Origin: Occallatibacter gabretensis
GTDB taxonomy: Bacteria; Acidobacteriota; Terriglobia; Terriglobales; Acidobacteriaceae
DNA: 64,000 nucleotides
Assembly: GCF_001449115.1 (NCBI RefSeq)
Contig: NZ_LAIJ01000010.1
Span: forward strand, 558,001 to 622,000
Direction of reading: 5' to 3'
Shown one piece after another: positions 17,186 through 25,652 of this stretch. A model generated the notes under the pieces. That model saw nothing but the letters and a program-made list of their open reading frames with translations, was not told where the DNA came from and did no database searches. The stretch's first letter is position 1, and each line of letters starts with the position of its first letter. The position numbers and the translations under genes were made by a program.

Positions 17186-18628
17186 TTGGTCGGTTATTAC
17201 GATCTCTGGACTGTCTTTTGCTCTTTCGTGATTGCGTTTCTTGCCGGGTTCGCCGCCTTTGAGTCGGTGGATCATGTGCGGTCGGGCGCGTCGCGGCAGA
17301 AGTGGGTCTTCTTTGGCGGCGTGACGCTGGGGCTGGGCATCTGGTCGATGCATTTTGTCGGCATGCTGGCGTGGCATCCGCCGTTTCCGCTGTTCTATGC
17401 AGTAGATCGCACGGTGTTTTCGGTACTGGCGGCGATCTGCGCATCCTGGCTGGCGCTCTACCTTGTGGCGGACGATCTTGCCAGGCAATCCCTGTTTCGG
17501 CGTGGGCTGGGGGCGCTGCTGGTGGGCGCGGGCATCTGTTCGATGCACTACATCGGCATGGCGGCGCTGGGTTTTTCCGGGCGAGTGATGTGGGATCCGC
17601 TCTGGCTGCTGTGCTCGTTTGTCATTGCCGTCACAGCCTCATGGGCGGCGATGGCGCTACTGGCGCGCAGCGGCGATGGGATGAAGGATCTGATGCCGCG
17701 GCTGATGGCTTCGGCGGGGATCGCGGTGGCCATCTGCGGAATGCACTATGCAGGGATGCGGGCCTTTATGCCCGAGCCGGACGCGTTGAGCCTGCACCTG
17801 CCGGCGAGCTTCAGCGGCGTGACGCTGGCACGGATTGGCGTAGGCAACGCGATGCTGTTCACCTTTGCTCTGCTGGTGGTTTCTTACCGGGACAAGGCAC
17901 GGTGGATTCAGAAGGCTGGCGCGGCGCAGACGGAGAGCGCAGAGTCTGCGCGCAAGCTGGATGCGCTGGCCGCGGCGAGCAAGATTGCGGCCAGTGTGGC
18001 CCATGAGATCAACAATCCGTTGGAGGCGGTGACGAACCTGCTGTACCTGGCGCAGATGGGGAACGTGGGCGAGAGTGAGCGCGAGTACCTGGCGATGGCG
18101 CAGAAAGAAGTGGGACGGATTGCCTCGATCACCACGCACACGCTGCGGTTTTACCGGCAGCAGAGCGGGCCTGCGCCGGTGTTGATTCCGGAGCTGCTGG
18201 AGTCGGCGCTGGTGCTCTTTCAGACGCAACTTACGGAGCAGAAGATTACGTTGGAACGCGATTGGCCGGAGCAGACTCCGCAGGTGGTTTGCCGGGAGGG
18301 CGAGATCCGGCAGGTGATTGCCAACCTGATCAGCAATGCGATTGACGCGATGCCGGACGGTGGGAAACTGCGGCTTGGCGTGAAGCCTGTGTCGAGCGGG
18401 ATCGAGGTCGAGGTGGCCGACACTGGCCGGGGGATTCCGGCAGAGGTGCGGGGCAGGATTCTGGAGCCCTTTTTTACGACCAAAGGTCGCAATGGAACCG
18501 GGCTGGGGCTGTCGATCTCGGCCGAGATTCTGGCGCGGCATGGAGGACGGCTGGACTTTGAGTCGGGAGCCGGCGGAAACGGCTCGTGCTTCCGGTTCTT
18601 TTTGCCGTTTACGCCGGAAGGCGACTAA
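17186..18628 (+). CDS. MHYT-domain sensor histidine kinase
   Basis: 480 residues. The membrane part has seven predicted helices with three MHYT repeats: SMHFVGM, SMHYIGM and GMHYAGM, thought to bind a metal and sense a diatomic gas or redox state. A kinase core follows: H-box [12 protein letters not shown] (about residue 272-283), N-box [15 protein letters not shown]1 DTGRGIP, and G2 [18 protein letters not shown]. Start is a TTG at 17186 with AGAGAAAA upstream; no ATG is near. No response regulator is adjacent on the same strand. The last four bases overlap the convergent rph gene. Confidence 0.88.
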   Translation: MVGYYDLWTVFCSFVIAFLAGFAAFESVDHVRSGASRQKWVFFGGVTLGLGIWSMHFVGMLAWHPPFPLFYAVDRTVFSVLAAICASWLALYLVADDLARQSLFRRGLGALLVGAGICSMHYIGMAALGFSGRVMWDPLWLLCSFVIAVTASWAAMALLARSGDGMKDLMPRLMASAGIAVAICGMHYAGMRAFMPEPDALSLHLPASFSGVTLARIGVGNAMLFTFALLVVSYRDKARWIQKAGAAQTESAESARKLDALAAASKIAASVAHEINNPLEAVTNLLYLAQMGNVGESEREYLAMAQKEVGRIASITTHTLRFYRQQSGPAPVLIPELLESALVLFQTQLTEQKITLERDWPEQTPQVVCREGEIRQVIANLISNAIDAMPDGGKLRLGVKPVSSGIEVEVADTGRGIPAEVRGRILEPFFTTKGRNGTGLGLSISAEILARHGGRLDFESGAGGNGSCFRFFLPFTPEGD

Positions 18629-19362
18629 GAGCCAAGCACCGCCTGCTGTGCCGCGAAGATTTCTTTCAGGCCGGCTTCGGCGAGGTCGATGAGAGCGTTT
18701 AGCTGCTGGCGCGAGTAGCTGCCCTTTTCCGCCGTGGCCTGGGTTTCGACAAGGCCTCCGTCGGCGGTCATCACGACATTCATATCTACTTCTGCCTGCG
18801 AATCTTCCTCATAACAGAGGTCGAGCAGGGCGTTGCCTTCGACGATACCGACACTGGTGGCGGCGACGAGCTGCTTCATGGGCGATTGCTTGAGCGTGCC
18901 GGATTGGACCAGGGCGTTGAGGCCGAGAGCCAGAGCGACCGCCGCGCCGGTGATGGCCGCGGTGCGTGTACCGCCGTCGGCCTGAATCACATCGCAGTCG
19001 AGGATGACGGTGCGCTCGCCGAGTGCCTGCATGTCGATGACGGAGCGGAGGCTCCGGCCGATGAGGCGCTGGATCTCGTGGGTGCGGCCGCCGATCTTGC
19101 CGCGCTCGCTCTCGCGGGGTGTGCGGGTGACGGTGGAGCGGGGAAGCATGGAGTACTCGGCGGTGACCCAGCCGCGGCCGGAGTTGCGGAGCCAGCCGGG
19201 AACGCCCTGCTCAATGGTGGCGTTGCAGAGGACGCGGGTGTTGCCGCAGGCGACGAGGACGGAGCCTTCCGCGGTCTGGACGTAGCCGGGGGTAAGGGTA
19301 AGAGGCCGCAGTTGGGCCGGTGTGCGGCCGCCAGGGCGGAAAAAGGAAAAGGACGAACTCAT
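18625..19362 (-). CDS. rph: ribonuclease PH
   Basis: 245 residues, the family length. It is a phosphate-dependent 3' to 5' exoribonuclease that trims tRNA precursors, working as a hexamer in the cytoplasm. Visible signatures: [29 protein letters not shown], the [33 protein letters not shown] block, and [20 protein letters not shown] with the phosphate-site residues. The N-terminus starts with [20 protein letters not shown]. No oddity in the core. It is convergent with and overlaps the MHYT kinase by four bases. Confidence 0.95.
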   Translation of the reverse strand: MSSSFSFFRPGGRTPAQLRPLTLTPGYVQTAEGSVLVACGNTRVLCNATIEQGVPGWLRNSGRGWVTAEYSMLPRSTVTRTPRESERGKIGGRTHEIQRLIGRSLRSVIDMQALGERTVILDCDVIQADGGTRTAAITGAAVALALGLNALVQSGTLKQSPMKQLVAATSVGIVEGNALLDLCYEEDSQAEVDMNVVMTADGGLVETQATAEKGSYSRQQLNALIDLAEAGLKEIFAAQQAVLGS

Positions 19363-19395
19363 AACGGCATTGTAGCGGGTTCGATTTGGGGCTGA

Positions 19396-19795
19396 ATTCC
19401 GGCTGATTTCCGTTGCCGGGATTCCCCGGTCAGGACGGGCTGGGAGGAGTGGGTTGAGTTGGTTTCATTTTGGGAATGGAGGATTGAAATGGGAAATTGC
19501 AGTTAACACTTTCAAAATCAATACATTAGCCGGAAATATTCTTGGCGATAGTTTCATTCTGGAACCAATCTGGAGGAGACGGGGGATTTTCAGCGGAGCG
19601 GGAAACTGGATTGATTCCTTTTCTAATGAACCACTTAGGGAACGCGTTCGAGTTTGGCACGCGACGTGTATATAAGCGGGACAGAAGCGGATGCGCAGGA
19701 CGTATTCGGAACCAATCGAATTCGAAATGGAATCCGGGCATTGGGGACCGGATTCGAGACCTGAAAGCGGACGCAAAGAAGGGGGAACGGGGCAA
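19396..19795. other. AT-richer leader before the kinase operon
   Basis: About 400 bases with lower GC than the flanking genes and short repeated words (GGAACCAATC at 19559 and 19708; GAATGGA and GAAATGG). I looked for a sigma-54 promoter because an NtrC-type gene follows; TTTGGCACG near 19652 is followed by no proper -12 element. Most likely it holds the promoter of the kinase operon. Confidence 0.35.
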
Positions 19796-20725
19796 ATGCA
19801 TACGACGGCGGAAACAGCGCATACTCCGGAAAACAATCGGGGGAGTGTTCGCGGCAGGGCGCAGGCCTTTGCCGAGACCCTGGCATCGTCGCACAGGCAG
19901 TCCGAGTCGCTCTCGGAACTGGCCCACGACGCACGCAATATGGTGATGGCGCTATCTCTCTACTGCGACCTGCTGGAGGAGCCGGGTGTGCTCTCACTCC
20001 CTTACCGGCATTATGCAGCCGAGCTGCGGCTGGTGGCGGCTTCAAGCCGCCGCCTGGTTGAGAAGCTGGCGCTACTGGGCAAGCGGGAGATTGCCGGAGG
20101 GAGCGGACCCATCCCGGCTGGACCCAATAAAACCAGGCCGGTTGCGCTCGCGATGGCGGTACCGGAGCAGCCGATCGAGGATCTGAGCGAGGAGGTGCTG
20201 GCGGCGCGAAATCTTCTGGACGCACTGTCCGGGCCACTGGTAGCCGTGACGGTTTCGGCTCCGGTGGGCGCGCTGCCAGTGTGGCTGACGACCGAAGACC
20301 TGACGCGGGTGCTGGTGAACCTAGTCAAGAACGCGGGAGAGGCGATTGGAGGCAACGGGTCGGGATCCGGTTCGGGGCACGATTCAGGGACAGGGAGACG
20401 GACAGGCAGGATCGACATCGAGCTGCGGGAACGCGCCGGGAGCGCGGATGCGTCGCCCACTCTGCTGTTGACTGTGGAGGATTCGGGGCCGGGCATCGAT
20501 CCCGGCCTGCTGGAAGCGATTTTTGAGCCGGGCTTTACCACGAACGCCCACGCAAACGGGGCGACGGGCGCATGGCCTGCTTCGCATAGAGGCCTCGGGC
20601 TCTTTATCTGCCGGTCCATTGTGGAGGCGGCAGGCGGGCGCATGCTGGCCGGAAACCGGGGCCGCATGGGCGAGCAGCGGGGCGGGGCGCGGATTGAGAT
20701 TGAGCTGCCGGTACGGACTCACTAA
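19796..20725 (+). CDS. soluble histidine kinase
   Basis: 309 residues from the ATG at 19796, preceded by GGGGAACGGGG; a longer in-frame start at 19691 gives an unstructured head. No membrane segment. H-box-like LAHDARNMVMALSLYCDLL (about 43-61) is followed by a GHKL ATPase domain: N-box RVLVNLVKNAGEAI, G1 EDSGPGIDP, F-box FEPGFTT, G2 GLGLFICRSIVEAAGG. A Gly-Ser-rich loop (GNGSGSGSGHDSGTG) is inserted after the N-box. It starts a three-gene unit with an NtrC-like regulator and a degenerate receiver protein, so it probably phosphorylates a receiver, though the adjacent one lacks the acceptor Asp. Confidence 0.82.
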   Translation: MHTTAETAHTPENNRGSVRGRAQAFAETLASSHRQSESLSELAHDARNMVMALSLYCDLLEEPGVLSLPYRHYAAELRLVAASSRRLVEKLALLGKREIAGGSGPIPAGPNKTRPVALAMAVPEQPIEDLSEEVLAARNLLDALSGPLVAVTVSAPVGALPVWLTTEDLTRVLVNLVKNAGEAIGGNGSGSGSGHDSGTGRRTGRIDIELRERAGSADASPTLLLTVEDSGPGIDPGLLEAIFEPGFTTNAHANGATGAWPASHRGLGLFICRSIVEAAGGRMLAGNRGRMGEQRGGARIEIELPVRTH

Positions 20726-20820
20726 AAGAGTTGTTGCCGATGTATGGAACAGGTCCGGGATGGCGAAGGTACCTGAACTTTCAACACTTACCGAACGAAA
20801 ACCCACGCGAGGCGAATACA

Positions 20821-22287
20821 ATGTTAGCAACAGTCTTCCACACACCATCCATGGAGTTCTTCCCTCAAGCAGCAGAGCCGGTTGCGCGTCTGCACCTGCT
20901 GGTCGTCGACGCCGATCCGGCGATTCGCTCGGCCTGCGCCGAGATTGCGTCCGGTCTGGGCTACGCTGCTGAAACCACCTCGGACTTTCAACAGGCGCGG
21001 AGCCTGCTGCGTTCAAGCGCCGCGGATATCCTGCTGGTGAACCTGCCTCTGGCCGGATCCAGGCAGGGCCTCGAACTGATTGCCGAGGTGAAGCTGCTCT
21101 ACCCGCGCATTGCAATTGTTGCCATGACTTCCTCCGGCCTGGTGAACACGGCTGTGGAGGCGATGCGCTGCGGAGCGAACGACTATCTGACGAAGCCCTT
21201 TACGATGGACGATTTCTCGGGCGTCCTCGAGCGCGCGAATCAGACGGTTACAACGGACACGGCGTCGCGGCGATTGCGCGAACAACTTCGCGCGAGCCAG
21301 GGACTGGGCGCGATGATCGGGCGATCGCCGGAGATGGAGAAGGTTTACCGCATTCTGTCGAAGGTAGCGCAGAGCTCGCATCCAGTCCTGATTCTGGGCG
21401 AGAGCGGAACGGGCAAAGAGCTGGTGGCGCGCACGATTCATGCTTATGGGCCTAACGGACAGAAACCTTTTCTGCCGGTCGATTGTGGATCGCTGGTGCC
21501 GACGCTGATTGAAAGCGAGCTCTTTGGCTATGTGAAGGGGGCATTCACCGGCGCAAACCGCTCGAAGGATGGATTGCTGGTTTCGGCGGAGAGCGGGACC
21601 GTGTTTCTCGACGAGATTGGCGAGCTGCCGCTCGACCTGCAGGCGAAGCTGCTGCGGGCGCTGCAGGAGCGCGAGGTGCGGCCGGTAGGCGCGACGCATT
21701 GCGTGCCTATCAAGGCCAGGATTGTGGCGGCTACAAATCGCGACCTGGCTGCGATGGTGGAGAAGGGAAGCTTCCGCAAGGATCTTTTCTATCGTCTTAA
21801 CGTGGTGAATCTGCGGTTACCTTCGCTGCGGGACCGGCGCGAGGACATTCCGATTCTGGCGGCGCATTTTCTGGAGCGCATCAGCCGCGAGCAGATAAAC
21901 AAATTTACGCTGAGTGACGAAGTGTTGCGGACGATGATGCGCTATGACTGGCCGGGCAATGTACGCGAGCTTGAAAACTCCGTACAGGGGGCCTGCACTA
22001 TGGCCTCTAGTCCAGTGGTGCAGCTTTGCGATTTGCCGACGCAACTGCAGAACACTGGCCTGGAGGCGCGGCGGATAACGTTGGAGGCGGCGCAGCCTGC
22101 TGAAAATGGCGCAACGAGTGCGGCACCGCTGACGACGCTGGCCGATCTTGAGAAGCAGGCGATTCTCTCGGCGATCCGCACGCTGCATGGCGATAAGCTG
22201 CAGGCCGCGAAGCTGCTGGGCATCGGCAAGACGACGCTCTACCGCAAGCTGAAGGAATACGGTATTGCGGACCCGATGGCGGACTGA
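20821..22287 (+). CDS. NtrC-type sigma-54 activator with Asn-74 receiver
   Basis: 488 residues from ATG 20821 (GAGG eight bases upstream). Receiver domain 25-145 has the acidic pair (D30, D32 in VVDADP), the switch Thr (VAMTSSG) and Lys (LTKPF), but the phosphoacceptor position is Asn-74 (LLVNLPLAG). AAA+ domain: Walker A GESGTGKE, the sigma-54 loop GAFTGA, Walker B GTVFLDEIGEL, and the LPSLRDRREDIP segment. A Fis helix-turn-helix ends it (AAKLLGIGKTTLYRKLKEYGI). It should open sigma-54 promoters, but control cannot be by ordinary Asp phosphorylation. It lies 95 bases after the kinase gene. Confidence 0.9.
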   Translation: MLATVFHTPSMEFFPQAAEPVARLHLLVVDADPAIRSACAEIASGLGYAAETTSDFQQARSLLRSSAADILLVNLPLAGSRQGLELIAEVKLLYPRIAIVAMTSSGLVNTAVEAMRCGANDYLTKPFTMDDFSGVLERANQTVTTDTASRRLREQLRASQGLGAMIGRSPEMEKVYRILSKVAQSSHPVLILGESGTGKELVARTIHAYGPNGQKPFLPVDCGSLVPTLIESELFGYVKGAFTGANRSKDGLLVSAESGTVFLDEIGELPLDLQAKLLRALQEREVRPVGATHCVPIKARIVAATNRDLAAMVEKGSFRKDLFYRLNVVNLRLPSLRDRREDIPILAAHFLERISREQINKFTLSDEVLRTMMRYDWPGNVRELENSVQGACTMASSPVVQLCDLPTQLQNTGLEARRITLEAAQPAENGATSAAPLTTLADLEKQAILSAIRTLHGDKLQAAKLLGIGKTTLYRKLKEYGIADPMAD

Positions 22288-22291
22288 GGAC

Positions 22292-22442
22292 AGCTTCTAG
22301 CTGCCAGCTCCTAGCCGCTAGTTCTATTGTGCAGGTGCTGGCTGCTGAAACAAATTCTCGCGGTCCAGACGGATTGAGTTCAACAACACATTTCATCAGC
22401 CCGGCTTTCGAGCTAGCGGCTAGGAGCCGGCAGCTAGAAGCT
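22292..22442. repeat. 30-bp inverted repeat element (151 bp)
   Basis: Two 30-base arms (22292-22321 and 22413-22442) are inverted copies with a single mismatch, enclosing 91 bases. Arm core is CTCCTAGCCGCTAG. It lies between the NtrC-like gene and the next gene; it would form a long hairpin in the transcript and looks like a small non-autonomous mobile element. Confidence 0.7.
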
Positions 22443-22461
22443 GCCTCCGAAGGAGGACATT

Positions 22462-22986
22462 ATGAGCATTCTTCTCGTGACTGGAATTGAAGGGGCGCGG
22501 AATTGCGCCGATGTAATTGCCAAGAACCTGGGAACCGAAGTGGAGATAGCGGAGGGGCGCAAGACTGCACTGGCTGCACTGCGGCGCGGAGAATTTTCCG
22601 CCGTTGTCGTCGATGAGACGATTGCCGAGTGCGATCCGGCTGCGGCCGAAGCAATCTGGGAGCGTGCAGGGCTTGCGATTCCTGTGCAGGTGAACTTTGC
22701 GCTGACCGGCGCGGCGCGGCTGATTCGCGAGTTGCGCGCGGCGCTGAACCGCCGCGAGCGGGAGCAGGCGCTGGCCCGGAAAGCGGCTGCCGCGGCGATT
22801 GAGTCCGAGCTGAAGTCCACGGTTGCAGGATTGTTGCTGCACTCGGAGCTTGCCCTTTCAGGGTCGGATGCGGGGTCGCCTGCGGCGGAGCGGCTGCGCA
22901 CGCTGGCTGATCTTGCTGGAATTCTCCGGCAGAAGCTGAGCGCGCCGCTGCCCGCGCGCGGTGAGGCGGTTCCGGCGATTCACTGA
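22462..22986 (+). CDS. degenerate receiver protein with helical tail
   Basis: 174 residues, AAGGAGG upstream of the ATG. Residues 1-100 follow the receiver fold (MSILLVTG, AVVVDETIAECDP with an Asp at the acceptor-like place) but the acidic pair after strand 1 is missing. Residues 108-165 are helical and resemble a dimerisation helix pair of histidine kinases without the His (IESELKSTVAGLLLHSELALSG). This suggests a regulator or phosphotransfer decoy for the kinase two genes upstream. Same strand and likely same operon, separated by the inverted repeat element. Function inferred only. Confidence 0.65.
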   Translation: MSILLVTGIEGARNCADVIAKNLGTEVEIAEGRKTALAALRRGEFSAVVVDETIAECDPAAAEAIWERAGLAIPVQVNFALTGAARLIRELRAALNRREREQALARKAAAAAIESELKSTVAGLLLHSELALSGSDAGSPAAERLRTLADLAGILRQKLSAPLPARGEAVPAIH

Positions 22987-23022
22987 GATTTGTGTTTTGA
23001 GTTTGCGTTGCACGCGCAAAAC

Positions 23023-23056
23023 GCCGGGGCGATGTTTTGCCCCGGCTTCCTTTTTT
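23023..23056 (+). terminator. Rho-independent terminator
   Basis: GCCGGGGC (23023-23030) pairs with GCCCCGGC (23039-23046) around GATGTTTT, followed by TTCCTTTTTT. It closes the kinase/regulator operon. A second hairpin, GTTTGCG with CGCAAAAC, lies just before it. Confidence 0.85.
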
Positions 23057-23148
23057 GGAGGTGCGGGGCAATTACTTTCGCGTGGCGTGCGGTGGCATCT
23101 GGAGCGGAGGATTCTCTGCTATGCCGCCCTTCGCTTCATGTTTATAAC

Positions 23149-24012
23149 TTATTCAACAAAGACGCGGGTTGCAGACTTGTGCTGAGGTTCCCTAGGGAAT
23201 AGGAATCTCCTATTAACTGGGACAGACGAATACCAAACAGACCCCTCCTTCCACACATTGCCGATAATCATCCGGTCTTCGTTCGATACAAAAACGACGA
23301 TATAGTCAACTTCCTCTAAACCTTCATAGCCACTCAACGTACTGCCTCTCAGAGTGCCAGCAACGTCTTCAAGCAGGAGCGCGGTTTTGAAACCCTGCTC
23401 CTTCTTGTACTTCGTCAGTTTAAGAAGCCCATGTTCAACTGCCTGCCCAAGTCTTTGGCTTTGTAGAGCTTTCTGGTCCTCTGGTTCTTCAGGCATGGGC
23501 CAGACGTTTCCATTCAACTTCGCGTGGTCCCCGCTGCACATAAGTGTTATCTTATGTCCTTCGTATTCAGTCCGTACGTAACTGTCGACCATTAGCAACG
23601 TCGGGGCGGTATCCACTACCCAGGAAACGAGATCGCTGACAAACAGCTCCCTACTACTCTCCTTCTCAAGGGAATCCACGCTTGCTGGAGGAGCAGCAAG
23701 AAAATAATAACGATCGGGGGGAATTCGCTCTTTACAGCCAGCATTGACGGAACAGACGATTTTCCTCCACCTGTTCACATACTCAATCTGCCCATCGAAA
23801 GATTGAACACTGGTATGCTCAACCGCAATCTTGTCATTTTCATCGCTGCTGGGGAATAGAACGAAGTCAACGTCACGAGTGCTTCGATTAACCTCATCAG
23901 GCGATTCAGACTTCTCGTATTCTATGTCCGTGAGCGACCTCAGAATAGTAATAAAAGCGTCGCGTGCGTTCAGTTCGTTCGGTTTCTTCATAATCTTGAC
24001 TGGAATTTCCAT
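23149..24012 (-). CDS. orphan hypothetical protein, atypical composition
   Basis: 287 residues from ATG 24012, which has AGGAAAG upstream; an earlier frame start (24189) runs through a palindromic repeat and is unlikely. No signal peptide or membrane segment. I recognise no family. A segment RDVDFVLFPSSDENDKIAVEHTSV has the spacing of an acidic residue followed by a strand with E-x-T, faintly like restriction-endonuclease-type folds, but this is weak. Codon use is less GC-rich than in neighbouring genes and the surroundings are full of repeats, which suggests recent acquisition. Confidence 0.6.
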   Translation of the reverse strand: MEIPVKIMKKPNELNARDAFITILRSLTDIEYEKSESPDEVNRSTRDVDFVLFPSSDENDKIAVEHTSVQSFDGQIEYVNRWRKIVCSVNAGCKERIPPDRYYFLAAPPASVDSLEKESSRELFVSDLVSWVVDTAPTLLMVDSYVRTEYEGHKITLMCSGDHAKLNGNVWPMPEEPEDQKALQSQRLGQAVEHGLLKLTKYKKEQGFKTALLLEDVAGTLRGSTLSGYEGLEEVDYIVVFVSNEDRMIIGNVWKEGSVWYSSVPVNRRFLFPREPQHKSATRVFVE

Positions 24013-24066
24013 TTTTCTTTCCTGGCGACGAGAGTATACAGCCAGTTGCCGCCTACCGCCGGGTGC

Positions 24067-24095
24067 CCCAGGTCTCCAGGGTTTGGAGACCTGGG
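24067..24095. repeat. CCCAGGTCTCCA palindrome
   Basis: CCCAGGTCTCCA (24067-24078) and TGGAGACCTGGG (24084-24095) form a perfect 12-bp stem with a 5-base loop, flanked by GGTGCC. Another short acidobacterial-type palindrome, here in the leader of the minus-strand orphan gene. Confidence 0.6.
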
Positions 24096-24293
24096 AGACC
24101 ACAAAAGCTTGCCCGTCTTCTTGTCCCCTGCAACCTGTCACGAGCGAAGCACGCTGCTTTACTAACACTGCTAACTCCGCCAAGATCACTGATTACTTTG
24201 GTCCACTGTCCTTTCGTAACGTCCCACCCCAAAAATAGTTTTCCTACAATTAAGGGGAATTGTGCTTTACTTAGAATCAGCAGTAGAAAAGCC

Positions 24294-24324
24294 ACGGCCC
24301 GAACCCCTAAAAGGTTCGGGCCGT
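24294..24324. terminator. perfect 12-bp hairpin
   Basis: ACGGCCCGAACC (24294-24305) pairs with GGTTCGGGCCGT (24313-24324) across CCTAAAA. No clear T-run on either side. It resembles a bidirectional terminator but no complete gene ends here, so it may be the leftover of a lost gene. Confidence 0.5.
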
Positions 24325-24411
24325 AGTCGTTTAAGAGAGTTGAAGGGAACTGGGCCTTCAGGCCTCTGACAACAAAAGGAGATTAGCCCGGGCTTGTAAA
24401 CAACATGCCCC

Positions 24412-24610
24412 TGCACAGTCCCGAAAGAAAGATCGCATGAAGATATCGCGCGCAAATCGTCTGGTTTTCCGCAACTCGCAGAAACAGAACTATTTTCCAT
24501 CCAGACAGATTGCACAGTCTCGAAATGAAGGTCGTATAAAGATTTTTCCAGAAACTGTGCAATCTCCTGTAACCTGCAGAAACAAAACAGCTTCAGAAAC
24601 TGTGCTGCAC
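24412..24610. repeat. imperfect tandem repeat, period 99 bp
   Basis: Words TGCACAGTCYCGAAA at 24412 and 24511, and CGCAGAAACAGAACTA-like words at 24479 and GCAGAAACAAAACAG at 24577, recur with a spacing of 99 bases; a partial third TGCACAG appears at 24606. Low GC, no coding potential. Confidence 0.5.
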
Positions 24611-24678
24611 AGGATAACTCCTGAAATCGCCCAAAATCAAACACTGCGCAGCCACCCGGAAGGAAGCCGACGATGCTC

Positions 24679-24745
24679 TAAAGCGCAATCGTCACAGCTT
24701 TGGTTTTGAGGTAGTTGTGGAGGACTTCTTCGCCCATGCCGCGGA
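24679..24745 (-). pseudogene. remnant of an aldehyde dehydrogenase 3' end
   Basis: Read on the minus strand, the last 19 codons give MGEEVLHNYLKTKAVTIAL and a stop (24681-24679), identical but for one residue (K for E) to the C-terminus of the intact aldehyde dehydrogenase at 25653. Upstream of that the similarity decays quickly. It is the tail of a duplicated or deleted paralogue. Confidence 0.75.
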
Positions 24746-24948
24746 CTTGGCAGGCTTGGCTGTTGCTTCCAAGGGGTAGATGCGTTGGCATTGCCTGCTG
24801 GAAAGACAGTGGGGCAGAATTATTTTTACAAATATAGATGCAGTGCGTATCATTCCGGCTGAACCGGGAAGCCGAGCTACAAATCCTGGAACGGTCACAT
24901 TCGCAGAGCAGTTATCTTCCTCCGAGACAACCTGAAGGAGGTCCATGG

Positions 24949-25557
24949 ATGAACAATATGGCTTACATGGGGCAGGACGGACAGACCGTTGTGCCCAAAG
25001 TGGAAGAATTGCTGAGCAAGGAACTGGGCATAAGCGGGCCCATCACCAGCTTGGTTGAGGTTGAAGGCGGAGGGGTGAGTGGAGCTTCAGTGCTTCGGGA
25101 TCTCGGCGCTTCTGTCTTCGGAGGCAATACAGTTCCGCTTTTTACCATTCACTTTCAACTGACGCAACCGCGCCTTGCTCAACTGGACGTGCACATGTTG
25201 CGTAAGGGCCTGGGGTGCGTCGGCGGCCCACTGGCTTACAGCGCGGTCCTGAACAAAGCCATCCCAGGAGATGTTGCGATGGCGGATGACGGTAAATTCA
25301 CGGGAGATGCCGGATTTGCAGGCAGGCTCAATGGCAACAAAGACCTGCGGAAGAAATGCGAGGCATTTGCGGTGAAGAAAGGCGGGCTCGCAGGTGCAGA
25401 GATTGAGATTCCGCGCACGCTTAAGGTTGTTTCCCGCGATGGCGCGGCGCAGCTGATTGCGGTGACTCTGCCGAAGAGCAAGTCGATGGGATTCAGTGCT
25501 TCGCTGGGAGCACATGAGTTTCTAGAGCTTGCTTCCGCGGTGGAATCCGCGCTGTGA
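24949..25557 (+). CDS. hypothetical protein
   Basis: 202 residues from ATG 24949, chosen for the strong AAGGAGG seven bases upstream. No signal peptide or membrane segment. The sequence begins MNNMAYMGQDGQTVVPKVEELL and contains a glycine-rich middle (VEGGGVSGASVLRDLGASVFGG) and a Lys-rich amphipathic region (NKDLRKKCEAFAVKKGGLAGAEIEIPRTLKVV). I do not recognise the family. It is convergent with the aldehyde dehydrogenase and shares a strong bidirectional terminator with it. Confidence 0.65.
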   Translation: MNNMAYMGQDGQTVVPKVEELLSKELGISGPITSLVEVEGGGVSGASVLRDLGASVFGGNTVPLFTIHFQLTQPRLAQLDVHMLRKGLGCVGGPLAYSAVLNKAIPGDVAMADDGKFTGDAGFAGRLNGNKDLRKKCEAFAVKKGGLAGAEIEIPRTLKVVSRDGAAQLIAVTLPKSKSMGFSASLGAHEFLELASAVESAL

Positions 25558-25600
25558 AGCAGAAGGCGGAGTGACGGCGCAGATTTTGTCCAGCAAGAGG

Positions 25601-25644
25601 CGAAAACAAGAGCGGCCTGCGAGGGTAGGCCGCTCTTGTTTTCG
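25601..25644. terminator. bidirectional Rho-independent terminator
   Basis: A perfect 18-bp stem (25601-25618 with 25627-25644) with an 8-base loop; the outer part is AAAACAAGAGCGG / CCGCTCTTGTTTT, giving a T-run on each strand. It sits between the two convergent stop codons. Confidence 0.92.
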
Positions 25645-25652
25645 AAATGAGC

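Noticed and set aside
18886-19395. 169-codon frame on the plus strand opposite rph
   Set aside because: It is the complement of a well-supported RNase PH gene and has Gly/Ala/Asp-rich composition typical of antisense frames in GC-rich DNA.
19650-19680. possible sigma-54 promoter (TTTGGCACG) upstream of the kinase gene
   Set aside because: The -12 element (TTGC at proper distance) is missing; the following bases read GTGTATATA.
24692-24946. 84-codon minus-strand frame
   Set aside because: Its end coincides with the aldehyde dehydrogenase remnant but in a different frame; the true remnant frame is shorter.
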